Part shown: positions 1 to 9,100 of the stretch, in pieces | How positions within the stretch are numbered: position 1 is the first letter of the stretch | How the letters are laid out: each line of letters opens with the position of its first letter | Assembly (NCBI RefSeq): GCF_013385635.1 | Contig: NZ_JACAPR010000012.1 | Coordinates: 310,001-374,000 of the forward strand | Direction of reading: 5' to 3' | Source: Pseudomonas gingeri | GTDB taxonomy: Bacteria; Pseudomonadota; Gammaproteobacteria; Pseudomonadales; Pseudomonadaceae | DNA length: 64,000 bases | Translations under genes and position numbers: made by a program | Notes under the pieces: model-generated | Databases searched by the model: none | Told to the model about the DNA's origin: nothing | Seen by the model: only the letters and a program-made list of their open reading frames with translations

Positions 1-1
1 C

Positions 2-1393
2 CCGCAAGGCCGTCTCGGCTTCGGCCCGTTGACTGCCGCCGATGTGCCGTCGCTGCTCGACGCCCTGCAAGGCGATCCCTCCACCCATCCACTGGCCCTC
101 GGCCTGGTGGAACAACTCCCCTACCTGAAAACCCAGCAACGCCTGCTGTTCGCCCGCGCCGGGATTACCCGACCGCTGTCCCTGGAGGATTACCGTGCCC
201 ACGGCGGCTTCGAGGGCCTGACCCGGGCCATCGCCCTCGGCGACGAGCAGACCGCTACCGCCGTGTTCGATTCCGGCCTGCGCGGTCGTGGCGGCGCGGC
301 CTTCCCCGCCGGGATCAAATGGCGCACGGTGCGTGGTACCCAGGCTGCGCAAAAGTACATCGTCTGCAACGCCGACGAAGGCGACTCCGGCACCTTCGCC
401 GACCGTATGCTGATGGAAGGCGACCCCTTCCTGCTGATCGAGGGCATGGCCATTGCCGGCCTCACCGTCGGGGCCAGCTACGGCTACATCTATGTACGCT
501 CGGAATATCCCCAGGCCGTGGCGACCTTGCGCGAAGCCCTGGACATCGCCCGCGCCGCCGGCTACCTCGGCGCCAATGTCAGCGGCAGCGGCCAGGCCTT
601 CGACCTGGAAGTCCGCGTCGGTGCCGGCGCCTATATCTGTGGCGAGGAAACCGCGCTGCTGGACTCCCTCGAAGGCAAGCGCGGGATCGTCCGCGCCAAG
701 CCGCCGATCCCCGCCCTGCAAGGCCTGTTCGGCCAGCCGACCCTGGTACACAACGTGCTGACCCTGGCCTCGGTGCCACTGATCCTGGCCAAGGGCGCGC
801 AGTTCTATCGCGACTACGGCATGGGCCGCTCCCTGGGCACCATGCCCTTCCAGCTGGCGGGCAACATCCGTCACGGCGGCCTGGTCGAAAGGGCCTTTGG
901 CCTGACCCTGCGCGAGCTGGTGGAAGACTATGGCGGCGGCACCGCCAGTGGCCGGCCGCTGAAGGCAGCCCAGGTCGGTGGCCCTCTCGGTGCCTGGGTG
1001 CCACCCGGGCAATTCGACACGCCGCTGGAGTACGAAGCCTTCGCCGCCATCGGTGCCATGCTCGGCCACGGTGGCGTGGTGGTGGCGGACGACAGCCTCG
1101 ACATGGCCCGCATGGCGCGCTTCGCCCTGCAGTTCTGCGCCGAGGAATCCTGTGGCAAATGCACCCCGTGCCGCATCGGCTCCACCCGCGGCGTGGAGGT
1201 CATCGATCGCCTGCTGGCCGCACCCGACCAGGGTGGTCGCGATGAACAGGCGATCATCCTCAAGGACCTGTGCGACACCCTGCAATACGGTTCGCTGTGT
1301 GCGTTGGGCGGCATGACCTCCTATCCGGTGGCCAGCGCCCTCAAGCATTTCCCCGCCGACTTCGGTCTGCAGCCCTCGGAGGCCGACCAATGA
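2..1393 (+). CDS. fdsB: NAD-dependent formate dehydrogenase beta subunit (partial, 5' end outside window)
   Basis: NuoF-like flavoprotein subunit of soluble molybdenum formate dehydrogenase, which passes electrons from the alpha subunit to NAD+. The frame is open to the window edge, so the true start lies upstream and a TTG at 29 is only an internal codon. Visible motifs are the glycine-rich GRGGAAFPAG loop for NADH/FMN, CNADEGDSGTF, the GAYICGEETALL stretch, and a C-terminal 4Fe-4S cluster motif ESCGKCTPCR with a later Cys. The stop overlaps the fdsA start as ATGA, so the two are translationally coupled. The usual upstream partner, the NuoE-like gamma subunit fdsG, would lie outside the window. 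Complex I NuoF is the alternative, but the fused-ferredoxin FdhA next door decides for formate dehydrogenase. Confidence 0.93.
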   Translation, partial: PQGRLGFGPLTAADVPSLLDALQGDPSTHPLALGLVEQLPYLKTQQRLLFARAGITRPLSLEDYRAHGGFEGLTRAIALGDEQTATAVFDSGLRGRGGAAFPAGIKWRTVRGTQAAQKYIVCNADEGDSGTFADRMLMEGDPFLLIEGMAIAGLTVGASYGYIYVRSEYPQAVATLREALDIARAAGYLGANVSGSGQAFDLEVRVGAGAYICGEETALLDSLEGKRGIVRAKPPIPALQGLFGQPTLVHNVLTLASVPLILAKGAQFYRDYGMGRSLGTMPFQLAGNIRHGGLVERAFGLTLRELVEDYGGGTASGRPLKAAQVGGPLGAWVPPGQFDTPLEYEAFAAIGAMLGHGGVVVADDSLDMARMARFALQFCAEESCGKCTPCRIGSTRGVEVIDRLLAAPDQGGRDEQAIILKDLCDTLQYGSLCALGGMTSYPVASALKHFPADFGLQPSEADQ

Positions 1394-4278
1394 TCACTCT
1401 CTTCGACCCGAAAACCGATATCGACCTGGGCACCCCTGCCCGCGACAGCCAGGTGCAGGTCACCCTGACCATCGATGGCCGCAGCATCAGCGTGCCCGAA
1501 GGCACCTCGGTCATGCGCGCCGCCGCGTTGCTGGGCACCAGCATTCCGAAACTGTGCGCCACCGACAGCCTGGAAGCCTTCGGCTCCTGCCGCATGTGCC
1601 TGGTGGAGATCGACGGCATGCGCGGCTACCCGGCGTCCTGCACCACGCCGGTCAGCGAAGGCATGACCGTGCACACCCAGACGCCGAAGCTCGCCACCCT
1701 GCGGCGCAACGTCATGGAACTGTACATCTCCGATCACCCGCTGGACTGCCTGACCTGCTCGGCCAACGGCAACTGCGAGTTGCAGACCGTCGCCGGCCAG
1801 GTCGGCCTGCGGGAGGTGCGCTACGGCTACGAAGGTGAAAACCACCTCGCCGACAAGAAAGACACCTCCAATCCCTACTTCGACTACGACCCGAGCAAGT
1901 GCATCGTCTGCAACCGCTGCGTACGCGCCTGCGAAGAAACCCAGGGCACCTTTGCCCTGACCATCACCGGACGCGGTTTCGAATCGCGGGTCTCGGCCGC
2001 CGGGGGCGAAGATTTCCTCGACTCGGAATGCGTGTCCTGTGGCGCCTGCGTGCAAGCCTGCCCCACCGCGACCCTGATGGAAAAAAGCGTGGTCGAACTG
2101 GGTCAGCCCGAGCATGCCGTGATCACCACCTGCGCCTACTGTGGCGTGGGCTGCTCGTTCCGCGCCGAAATGAAAGGCGACCAACTGGTGCGCATGGTTC
2201 CCGACAAGAACGGCCAGGCCAACCACGGCCACTCCTGCGTCAAGGGCCGCTTTGCCTGGGGCTACGCCACCCACCCGGATCGCATCACCAAGCCGATGAT
2301 CCGCAAGCACATCAGCGATCCCTGGCAGGAAGTCAGCTGGGATGAAGCGGTGACCTACGCCGCCGGCGAATTCCGCCGCCTGCAACAGAAATACGGTCGC
2401 GACTCCATCGGCGGCATCACCTCCAGCCGCTGCACCAACGAAGAAACCTACCTGGTACAGAAACTGGTGCGCGCGGCCTTCGGCAACAACAACGTCGACA
2501 CCTGCGCGCGGGTCTGCCACTCGCCCACCGGCTACGGCCTGAAACAGACCCTCGGCGAATCCGCCGGCACCCAGAGTTTCGACTCGGTAATGCAGGCCGA
2601 TGTGATCCTGGTCATGGGTGCCAACCCCAGCGACGCCCACCCGGTATTCGCTTCCCAGCTCAAGCGTCGCCTGCGCGAGGGTGCCCGGCTGATCGTCATC
2701 GACCCACGGCGCATCGACCTGGTGGACGCGGTGCATGCCCGCGCCGACCTGCACCTGGCGCTGCGCCCGGGCACCAACGTCGCCATGCTCAACGCCCTGG
2801 CCCACGTCATCGTCACTGAAAACCTCCTCGACCAGGCCTTTATCGACGCCCGTTGCGAAGGCAGCGACTTCGCCCGCTGGAGCGAGTTCGTCAGCCGCGC
2901 GGAAAACTCGCCGGAAGTCCTTGGCCTGATCTGCGGCGTCGACGCGGCCGACATCCGTGCCGCCGCCCGCCTCTACGCCGGCGCCGGCAACGCGGCGATC
3001 TACTACGGCCTGGGCATCACCGAACACAGCCAGGGCAGCACCGCGGTCATGGGCATCGCCAACCTGGCCATGGCCACCGGCAACATCGGCCGCGAAGGCG
3101 TCGGCGTCAACCCGCTGCGGGGGCAGAACAACGTCCAGGGTTCCTGCGACATGGGCTCCTTTCCTCACGAACTGCCCGGCTACCGGCATATCTCCAACGA
3201 AGTGGTACGGGCGCAGTTCGAACAGGCCTGGAACGTCACCCTGCAACCCGATCCGGGTCTGCGCATTCCCAACATGTTCGAGTCCGCCCTGGCCGGCAGC
3301 TTCAAGGGCCTGTACTGCCAGGGCGAAGACATCGCCCAGAGCGATCCGAATACCCAGCACGTCACTGCGGCGCTGTCGGCCATGGAGTGCGTGGTGGTGC
3401 AGGACATCTTCCTCAACGAAACCGCCAAGTTCGCCCACGTGTTCCTGCCGGGCAGCTCGTTCCTGGAAAAGGACGGCACTTTCACCAACGCCGAGCGGCG
3501 CATCTCGCGGGTACGCAAGGTCATGGAACCGCTGGGTGGCAAGGCCGACTGGGAAGGCACCGTGGCCCTGGCCAACGCCCTGGGCTATCCGATGAACTAC
3601 CAGCACCCGTCGCAAATCATGGATGAAATCGCCAGCCTGACGCCGACCTTCACCCACGTCAGCTACGCCGCCCTGGACAGCCATGGCAGCCTGCAATGGC
3701 CGTGCAACGCCGCGGCGCCGGACGGCACGCCGACCATGCACATCGAGCAATTCGTGCGCGGCAAGGGGCGCTTCATGCTCACCGGCTACGTGCCCACCGA
3801 GGAAAAGGTCAACAACCGCTACCCGCTGCTGTTGACCACTGGACGCATCCTCAGCCAATACAACGTCGGTGCCCAGACCCGACGCACCGACAACGTCGCC
3901 TGGCACGACGAAGACCGCCTGGAAATCCACCCGACCGACGCCGAGAGCCGGGGCATCAACGAAGGCGACTGGGTCGGCATCGGCAGCCGCGCGGGCCAGA
4001 CCGTACTGCGTGCGCGGGTCACCGAACGAGTGGCGCCGGGCGTGGTGTACACCACCTTCCACTTCCCGGAATCGGGGGCCAACGTCATCACCACCGACAA
4101 CTCCGACTGGGCCACCAACTGTCCGGAGTACAAGGTCACCGCCGTGGAAGTCAGCCGCGTGTATCACCCTTCCGAGTGGCAGAAACGCTTCCAGGCCTTC
4201 AGTGACGAACAGCAACGCCTGCTCGACGAACGCCGCCATGCGCGCGGTGCCGGAGCAAAAGCGGAGGTACGCCGATGA
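1390..4278 (+). CDS. fdsA: NAD-dependent formate dehydrogenase alpha (catalytic) subunit
   Basis: Catalytic molybdopterin subunit oxidising formate to CO2, 962 aa from the ATG at 1390 that overlaps the fdsB stop; an in-frame Met at 1270 lies inside fdsB and is rejected. Order of domains: N-terminal 2Fe-2S plant-type domain (Cys run around LCATDSLEAFGSCRMCLVE), an NADH-dehydrogenase G-type His/Cys segment (DCLTCSANGNCELQ), two 4Fe-4S sites (CIVCNRCVRAC; CVSCGACVQACP), then the MopB domain opening with CAYCGVGCSF. The Mo ligand is Cys, in RVCHSPTGYG, not selenocysteine. A C-terminal molydopterin dinucleotide-binding domain (TTGRILSQYN) closes the protein. Cytoplasmic; works with FdsB, FdsD and probably an upstream FdsG. 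Confidence 0.95.
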   Translation: MITLFDPKTDIDLGTPARDSQVQVTLTIDGRSISVPEGTSVMRAAALLGTSIPKLCATDSLEAFGSCRMCLVEIDGMRGYPASCTTPVSEGMTVHTQTPKLATLRRNVMELYISDHPLDCLTCSANGNCELQTVAGQVGLREVRYGYEGENHLADKKDTSNPYFDYDPSKCIVCNRCVRACEETQGTFALTITGRGFESRVSAAGGEDFLDSECVSCGACVQACPTATLMEKSVVELGQPEHAVITTCAYCGVGCSFRAEMKGDQLVRMVPDKNGQANHGHSCVKGRFAWGYATHPDRITKPMIRKHISDPWQEVSWDEAVTYAAGEFRRLQQKYGRDSIGGITSSRCTNEETYLVQKLVRAAFGNNNVDTCARVCHSPTGYGLKQTLGESAGTQSFDSVMQADVILVMGANPSDAHPVFASQLKRRLREGARLIVIDPRRIDLVDAVHARADLHLALRPGTNVAMLNALAHVIVTENLLDQAFIDARCEGSDFARWSEFVSRAENSPEVLGLICGVDAADIRAAARLYAGAGNAAIYYGLGITEHSQGSTAVMGIANLAMATGNIGREGVGVNPLRGQNNVQGSCDMGSFPHELPGYRHISNEVVRAQFEQAWNVTLQPDPGLRIPNMFESALAGSFKGLYCQGEDIAQSDPNTQHVTAALSAMECVVVQDIFLNETAKFAHVFLPGSSFLEKDGTFTNAERRISRVRKVMEPLGGKADWEGTVALANALGYPMNYQHPSQIMDEIASLTPTFTHVSYAALDSHGSLQWPCNAAAPDGTPTMHIEQFVRGKGRFMLTGYVPTEEKVNNRYPLLLTTGRILSQYNVGAQTRRTDNVAWHDEDRLEIHPTDAESRGINEGDWVGIGSRAGQTVLRARVTERVAPGVVYTTFHFPESGANVITTDNSDWATNCPEYKVTAVEVSRVYHPSEWQKRFQAFSDEQQRLLDERRHARGAGAKAEVRR

Positions 4279-4496
4279 GCACTGAAAACCTGATCAAGAT
4301 GGCCAACCAGATCGCCCAGTACTTCGCCAGCGAACCGGACCAGCACCAGGCTGTGCTGGGCGTACGCAACCATCTGCAGATGTTCTGGACGCCGGGGATG
4401 CGCAAGGAACTGCTGGCCTGGCAAACCACGCATCAAGGCGCGGACCTGCATCCACTGGCGCAGGAAGCGGTCAGTGGCGCGGGGTGGGAGGCCTAG
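4275..4496 (+). CDS. fdsD: formate dehydrogenase delta subunit
   Basis: Small 73-aa protein whose ATG overlaps the fdsA stop (ATGA). The sequence (NLIKMANQIAQYFASEP near the start; HLQMFWTPGMRKEL in the middle) matches the FdsD/delta subunit family that supports assembly and activity of NAD-linked formate dehydrogenase. In many genomes the sulfurtransferase gene fdsC/fdhD sits between fdsA and fdsD; here the two overlap, so it must lie elsewhere or upstream. It is the last gene of the operon. Confidence 0.9.
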   Translation: MSTENLIKMANQIAQYFASEPDQHQAVLGVRNHLQMFWTPGMRKELLAWQTTHQGADLHPLAQEAVSGAGWEA

Positions 4497-4729
4497 GTTC
4501 GCGCTGTCCGCTGGGATTGCTCCTTGGCTGGCTGAAGATCGGCCAAGGGGCTTTCCTGCCGTATTCAACGTTGACCACTCGCGCCATGCGTCTGCGGCGC
4601 AAAAGGAATGTCGGCAGCTTTTTGAAACCTTACGGCTGAGACTGTGAGTCCCGTTCGTATTCACTATCGGGGACAAAGAGATCGTTCGTCCGGCAGTTCA
4701 GCCAGCGGTTGAAATACACGCCTCCAAGG
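4497..4729. other. intergenic region without a recognised gene
   Basis: Space between the formate dehydrogenase operon and the toxin-antitoxin pair. No convincing ORF, RNA or perfect terminator was seen; the right end runs into the GTATAC-rich operator. Confidence 0.5.
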
Positions 4730-4765
4730 GTATACATTCAAAACATCTGTATACGATGTATACAT
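4730..4765. promoter_or_regulatory. probable antitoxin operator (three GTATAC palindromes)
   Basis: The hexamer palindrome GTATAC occurs three times in 34 bases, at 4730-4735, 4749-4754 and 4758-4763. The last sits in a perfect 10-bp palindrome ATGTATACAT (4756-4765). The cluster lies 21 bases before the antitoxin ATG. Ribbon-helix-helix antitoxins typically autoregulate by binding short repeated palindromes, so this is read as the operator; binding itself is inferred. Confidence 0.6.
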
Positions 4766-4785
4766 CAGCTGACGAGGGCTCAACC

Positions 4786-5049
4786 ATGGCTTCCCCTGTG
4801 CTGTCATTTCGCGTCGACGAGGTGTTGGTCGAACAGCTCGATCAGTTGTCAGCGGCAACTGATCGAGATCGCCAGTACCACCTCAAGCGCGCCTTGGCCC
4901 GTTACATCGAAGCCGAATCCTGGCACATCCATGCCATTGCCGAGGGCGTCGCCGACGCAGACGCGGGTCACCTGACCGATCTGAAAACCATCAAGGCCAA
5001 GTGGGTGAACCGTGCCAAACATCGCGTTGACGGACAAAGCGGACAGTGA
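4786..5049 (+). CDS. ribbon-helix-helix antitoxin (CopG/ParD-like)
   Basis: 87 aa from the ATG at 4786, with a GAGGG ribosome-binding site about 7 bases upstream; an in-frame Met at 4756 lies inside the operator and is rejected. The N-terminus (LSFRVDEVLVEQLDQLSAATDRDRQ) is the beta strand plus two helices of a CopG/RHH DNA-binding fold, and the charged C-terminus would bind the toxin. It overlaps the downstream ParE-type toxin by 38 bases, the usual arrangement for coupled type II pairs. It likely neutralises the toxin and represses the operon. Confidence 0.85.
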   Translation: MASPVLSFRVDEVLVEQLDQLSAATDRDRQYHLKRALARYIEAESWHIHAIAEGVADADAGHLTDLKTIKAKWVNRAKHRVDGQSGQ

Positions 5050-5302
5050 TTTAGAGGCGATTCATGAGTACTACGCATCACGCTTGGGCGCAGCATTCGC
5101 CGATGGCGTGGTCGCTCAGATTTTTGAGGCATTGGAACAACTGGAAACCTTTACAGGATTAGGCAGAGCCTCCCAACAGCCGGGTGTCAGAGAGTTGGTT
5201 CTATCCAGATTCCCCTTCATCGCCCCGTACCGCGTGATTCATGGCGAAGTCCAGATATTGCGCGCCCTCCACCAACGCACGGAGCGTGCGGAAGACTGGT
5301 GA
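5012..5302 (+). CDS. ParE/RelE-superfamily toxin
   Basis: 96 aa, starting at GTG 5012 inside the antitoxin gene. The pattern ALTDKADSDLEAIHEYYA...A..FADGVVAQIFEALEQLETFTGLGR...GVRELVLSRFPFIAPYRV and a terminal strand EVQILRALHQRTE is characteristic of ParE/RelE toxins. Whether it poisons gyrase (ParE) or cleaves mRNA (RelE) cannot be told from sequence alone. Full length; no disabling mutation seen. Confidence 0.85.
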   Translation: MPNIALTDKADSDLEAIHEYYASRLGAAFADGVVAQIFEALEQLETFTGLGRASQQPGVRELVLSRFPFIAPYRVIHGEVQILRALHQRTERAEDW

Positions 5303-5332
5303 TTTCGGCCATTGCCGCACACACCGGTACTA

Positions 5333-5366
5333 GCCGAGCTTGCTCGCGAAGAACGATGACGCGGTG
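5333..5366. repeat. REP-like element (partial)
   Basis: The core GAGCTTGCTCGCGAAGAACG followed by GATGACGCGG resembles a Pseudomonas REP variant (GAGCTTGCTCGC arms). It stands singly between the toxin and the DUF3077-type pseudogene. Confidence 0.5.
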
Positions 5367-5416
5367 AGCCTGCCGACACTCACCGCCAATCTGCATCTCA
5401 AACGGACATCACCCGC

Positions 5417-5696
5417 CTACACCGACGCCTCACGCAACATCCCCTGCGTCAGATCATCAATTACCGCCTTACCCATTTCCCCCAGGTAATGCGAGGCCCA
5501 GGCATAACGCTCGCCGTCGGTTTCCAGAGCAGCATCCAGGGACAGTACCTTGGCGCAATACAACAGGATGGAAGCGTGCTCCATGGCCTCCATGGATCGG
5601 CACATCGGCATTCACGCGAAACAGCTCACGGCCTTGGGAACCGCAGGAAGAAAAGGTGACGGCACCGAGGGTTTTGATGGGGGGTTGCGTGGTCAT
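5417..5696 (-). pseudogene. DUF3077-type small protein, frameshifted
   Basis: The ATG at 5696 has a GGAGGTG ribosome-binding site and gives MTTQPPIKTLGAVTF...ELFRVNADVP; the frame then runs into unrelated sequence. The expected continuation (MEAMEHASILLYCAKVLSLDAAL...AWASHYLGEMGKAVIDDL) lies in another frame ending at 5417. Removing one C near 5596 restores one continuous protein of about 93 residues of the DUF3077 type common in Pseudomonas. It is therefore a real frameshift or a sequencing error. Family assignment rests on remembered sequence pattern. Function of the family is unknown. Confidence 0.65.
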
Positions 5697-5767
5697 TGGG
5701 CACCTCCGGCGAATGCCTGGGTGCTGGGGGTTACAACCTGAAAACTCGACTGACAAGAAACACTCAT
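5693..5767 (-). CDS. 24-codon upstream ORF coupled to the DUF3077-type gene
   Basis: Short ORF MSVSCQSSFQVV...AFAGGAQ with an AGGAG site about 9 bases before its ATG at 5767. Its TGA overlaps the ATG of the following gene (ATGA), and the GGAGGTG site of that gene lies inside its last codons. This arrangement suggests translational coupling or a leader peptide. No function is recognised. Confidence 0.45.
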   Translation of the reverse strand: MSVSCQSSFQVVTPSTQAFAGGAQ

Positions 5768-6177
5768 ACGCTTGGCTCCTAATGTGAGAGAGCTACCACG
5801 TTCGTTTCCAGGCGAGTGGGTGGCAGCTGTACGCAGGCTGGAAACCGGGCCAATAGGAAAACCCGGCAGACCCAAAGGCCTCCCGCGCACAGCCGCCATA
5901 ACACGGAGATACTGGCACAAAAAAGCACCAGCAGTCGTGATGAATGGTGGCGCCTATGCGCCTATTGTTCCACAGGTTTCCAGGCCTGGTCGCTGGATTG
6001 GCAGCGACAATTCAAGGGTAGCGTGATGCCGAGAGCATTCAAGGAAGCGTTTGAGGCGAGATATTTCAAAGCCGATGGTAAAAGCTATCGCTTTGAAATC
6101 CCGCTTACGCGCCCTCCAGACAAGTACCGCCGGCACATTAAAATCAAAATTCTAAAGTTCCAAAAAACCACCAACAC
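5768..6177. other. leader and intergenic region, no supported gene
   Basis: About 400 bases between the DUF3077-type locus and the A+T-rich STAND gene. On the minus strand the left half would be a long 5' leader with several local inverted segments (for example around GGCCCGGTTTCC and GGTTTTCCTATTGGCC). From about 6060 the composition turns A+T-rich. A 51-codon plus-strand ORF at 6026-6181 was considered and rejected. Confidence 0.4.
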
Positions 6178-9100
6178 TTAAGTAACGGGTCTAAGAAACA
6201 AAGCATTCCAAGGAGGGCTATCAACGCTAGATTTAAAAAGAATTGGTAGCGAGTTATTTGGACAAGTATATGGCAACACCAACAACAACCCCTGATCCTT
6301 ATACCCCAAAGGAGACTTATAAAGCCGCAATCCTATTTTTGAACAAAGCGCCTTCGCCCTGAATTTCTCCTCATCACTACTCCACAGCCCATTATCTTCA
6401 TTAGGAAAAGCATAGGCATCGTGCGAAAGATACTCACAAACATGATATTTTATATTATAAAAAATATTATCCTTCTCAATTTTCCGCTCCCCCTCCTCAG
6501 TAGATATCAACATTACAACCAAAACAGGAACGTTTAATCTCTCAAGAAACTCGCCGCAAGTACTTGTAAAATCTGACAACCCATCAGACAACGTCTTCCC
6601 CGTCCCAACAACGTCGTCTATTATTATAACTGCCTTTGGCGCATCATATTGGGATACTTCTTTTCCAGAAAGCCTCTTGAAAATATTTGCAGGTTCAATT
6701 ATCCGCGTTGTTGAGATAGAGTTTATTTTTGCGTAGTCTCTAGCACATTGTGCTCCGCTCTTACCCACCCCATCAACATATGAAATCCAAACATCACTTC
6801 GTTTATCCGTCCGCCTCGTCATTGTTGCCGCACCTATTATTGGCCTAACAAAGCGATCATGGGCATCTTTAAACTTTTCTTCTATTTCCGCAGAAGAAAA
6901 AAATCGAATGTTTTGCAAAATCTTAAAAAGCAATCTTTGATCTTGAAAATCACCTACCTGATCAAGCCAAGCCCTCACATGTTCGCTACTGATTTTTTGT
7001 GATTTATATAAAGGCCACGTATCGGTAAGCTCCTGAATCTCTCCAGATTTGACGAAGGCCTGATCCTCTGCTTCTTTAATCCCAGCTTCAAGCTCATCAG
7101 CGTAGGTACTTGTGATAAGTTTAGAAACTCCAAAATCCATCAGCCATCGCTGAAAAATTGGAACTGTAAAATACAGCTCCCCGTGTCTTTCCCTAAGTAT
7201 GTCCCTTCGTAAAAAATCATCAATCAAAGGCTGAACCTCATGCTCTTGAAGTCTAACCCTGTCTATATTATCTTTTACCCCTGAAATACTTGGATTCTTT
7301 GACCTTAAAGCCCTCCCTATAGAAACCAAAGCTCTAAGGCGTTTCAGCTCAGTAACTTCAGCCTGCTCTCTCTCCGCATTAATCCCATCCTTCCACATAT
7401 GAGCAAAAGAATTCGTATCCAGCTCAGACAGCAAAATACTCAATCCATGCTCAACATCTGAAACTATAATTTCCGTATCTCTCTCAACTGTCGCATCAGA
7501 TACAATTTTTGAACACAGCAACTTTGTATAATAGGGATGCCCATTAGTAAGCGTAAACAAAAAATTTATGGCTGCATCATCCCAATTCAGTTTCCCCTCC
7601 ACAGGCTTTGTTACCAACTCAACATATTCATTCCACTCGCTCACCCTTGAAAAAAAATCTAACGGCTCACGTGAAAATTTATTAAGCTGATCACCCTGAG
7701 CGCCAATAATAAATGGCATCCGCTCGCCTCCAACCAGAATAAACGCCAAATTATTTTTTGCTGCTAAAGTTCTGAGATTAGCAAAGAAAGTTTCAGCTAA
7801 CGGCCCTATTCGATACATTTCAGGATGTATCTCATCAAACTCATCTAAAACAATTATAAAACGAAGTTGCGGGTGCTTTTTTTCAAGCAGACGAGCAGAC
7901 TGATTAAGGGCTGAAATAGACTCCGTAAAATCCGGATCAAAGCTATCGGCGGCGGGCAACGAATCATGTAAAAACGCGTAAATATTTTCACCCAATGACT
8001 TAAGGGTTTTCTCAGGTGACGTCGAACAATACTCCCCATACTCGAGATATAGCGTTCTAAAATCAGAACTCTGCTGCTCCAAATAATTCAAAACCGCTCT
8101 TGCCAAGGAAGTTTTTCCGATTCTTTTTTGTCCCGTTATGTAAGTTGAAGCCATTGGTTTTTTTAGCAGCTTATTACCAATAGCGCTAACCTTTACTGTG
8201 CGACCGACAAACATCTCCCCTTCCGCAACCTCCAAGCTATATGGCTCAAGCCGTTCTAATGAAGACCAATCAACATCTGGATCTTGGCCTTCAACATGGA
8301 CATCAAAAATAGTTCCATCAGACTCATCAAAAACTTCTCTCCAGTTAATCTGAATGGTCATCTTTATTAACTTCGAAGAAGAGACCACGCAAGCTCTAAC
8401 GGAAATTGAAAACTCCCCGACAGGAACGTCCCCCAAGTGCAGCTGCTCATTATCAAAAATCAGGCTCTGATTATCCGCCCCACAATCAACCTCAACTCTT
8501 ACATCAATTGCAGTACTCGGCCCCTTATTAATCATAGGAATAGAAATAATTAAACTTTTATCTTCCTGATGTAAAGGGTAGCGCTTAGCGGCCGCTTTAG
8601 GTGGGTTCCTTAGCGGTTCAATAACTGACTTAAACTGGCTAGATGATGTATCCTTTATATTATCCAAGGCAATTGAAACCGACGCTAAAAATGGCTTTAC
8701 AAAATCCCTCGATAAAAAAGAAGTATAGACCCTCAAAGCATCCTGAGTATTCGACACTAAGAGGCACAAATCATCAAATATTTCCTTATAACCTGCACCA
8801 ACACAAGAATTCAATAAATATATTTTTTCACAGATAGTTTCCAACCTTGGCTTAATAATTGAATAGTTGAATGGCTGGAGATAGCTCTGAAATTGTCCCT
8901 GCCTTAATGCCTTTAGAATCAAATCTCGCTGATTCCCAATTCCTCCTAATTCATTAGGCAACCCCGAGAGAATCTTTAAGTTATCACAGGCACGACCATG
9001 AAATGCTTTTATCAGATGTATTTTTTCGAATGTTTGCTGCCTTTCAAGCCTGCATTGTTTTTTTATCTCAGGAGTATGTGTCTCTACAAGATTTATTATC

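Noticed and set aside
1321..4239. 972-codon open frame antisense to fdsA
   Set aside because: Shadow of the high-G+C coding strand; fdsA has full domain motifs and the antisense frame has none.
6026..6181. 51-codon plus-strand ORF (MPRAFKEAF...) before the STAND gene
   Set aside because: Weak ribosome-binding site, no recognisable family, and it ends inside the convergent gene; not enough to call it coding.
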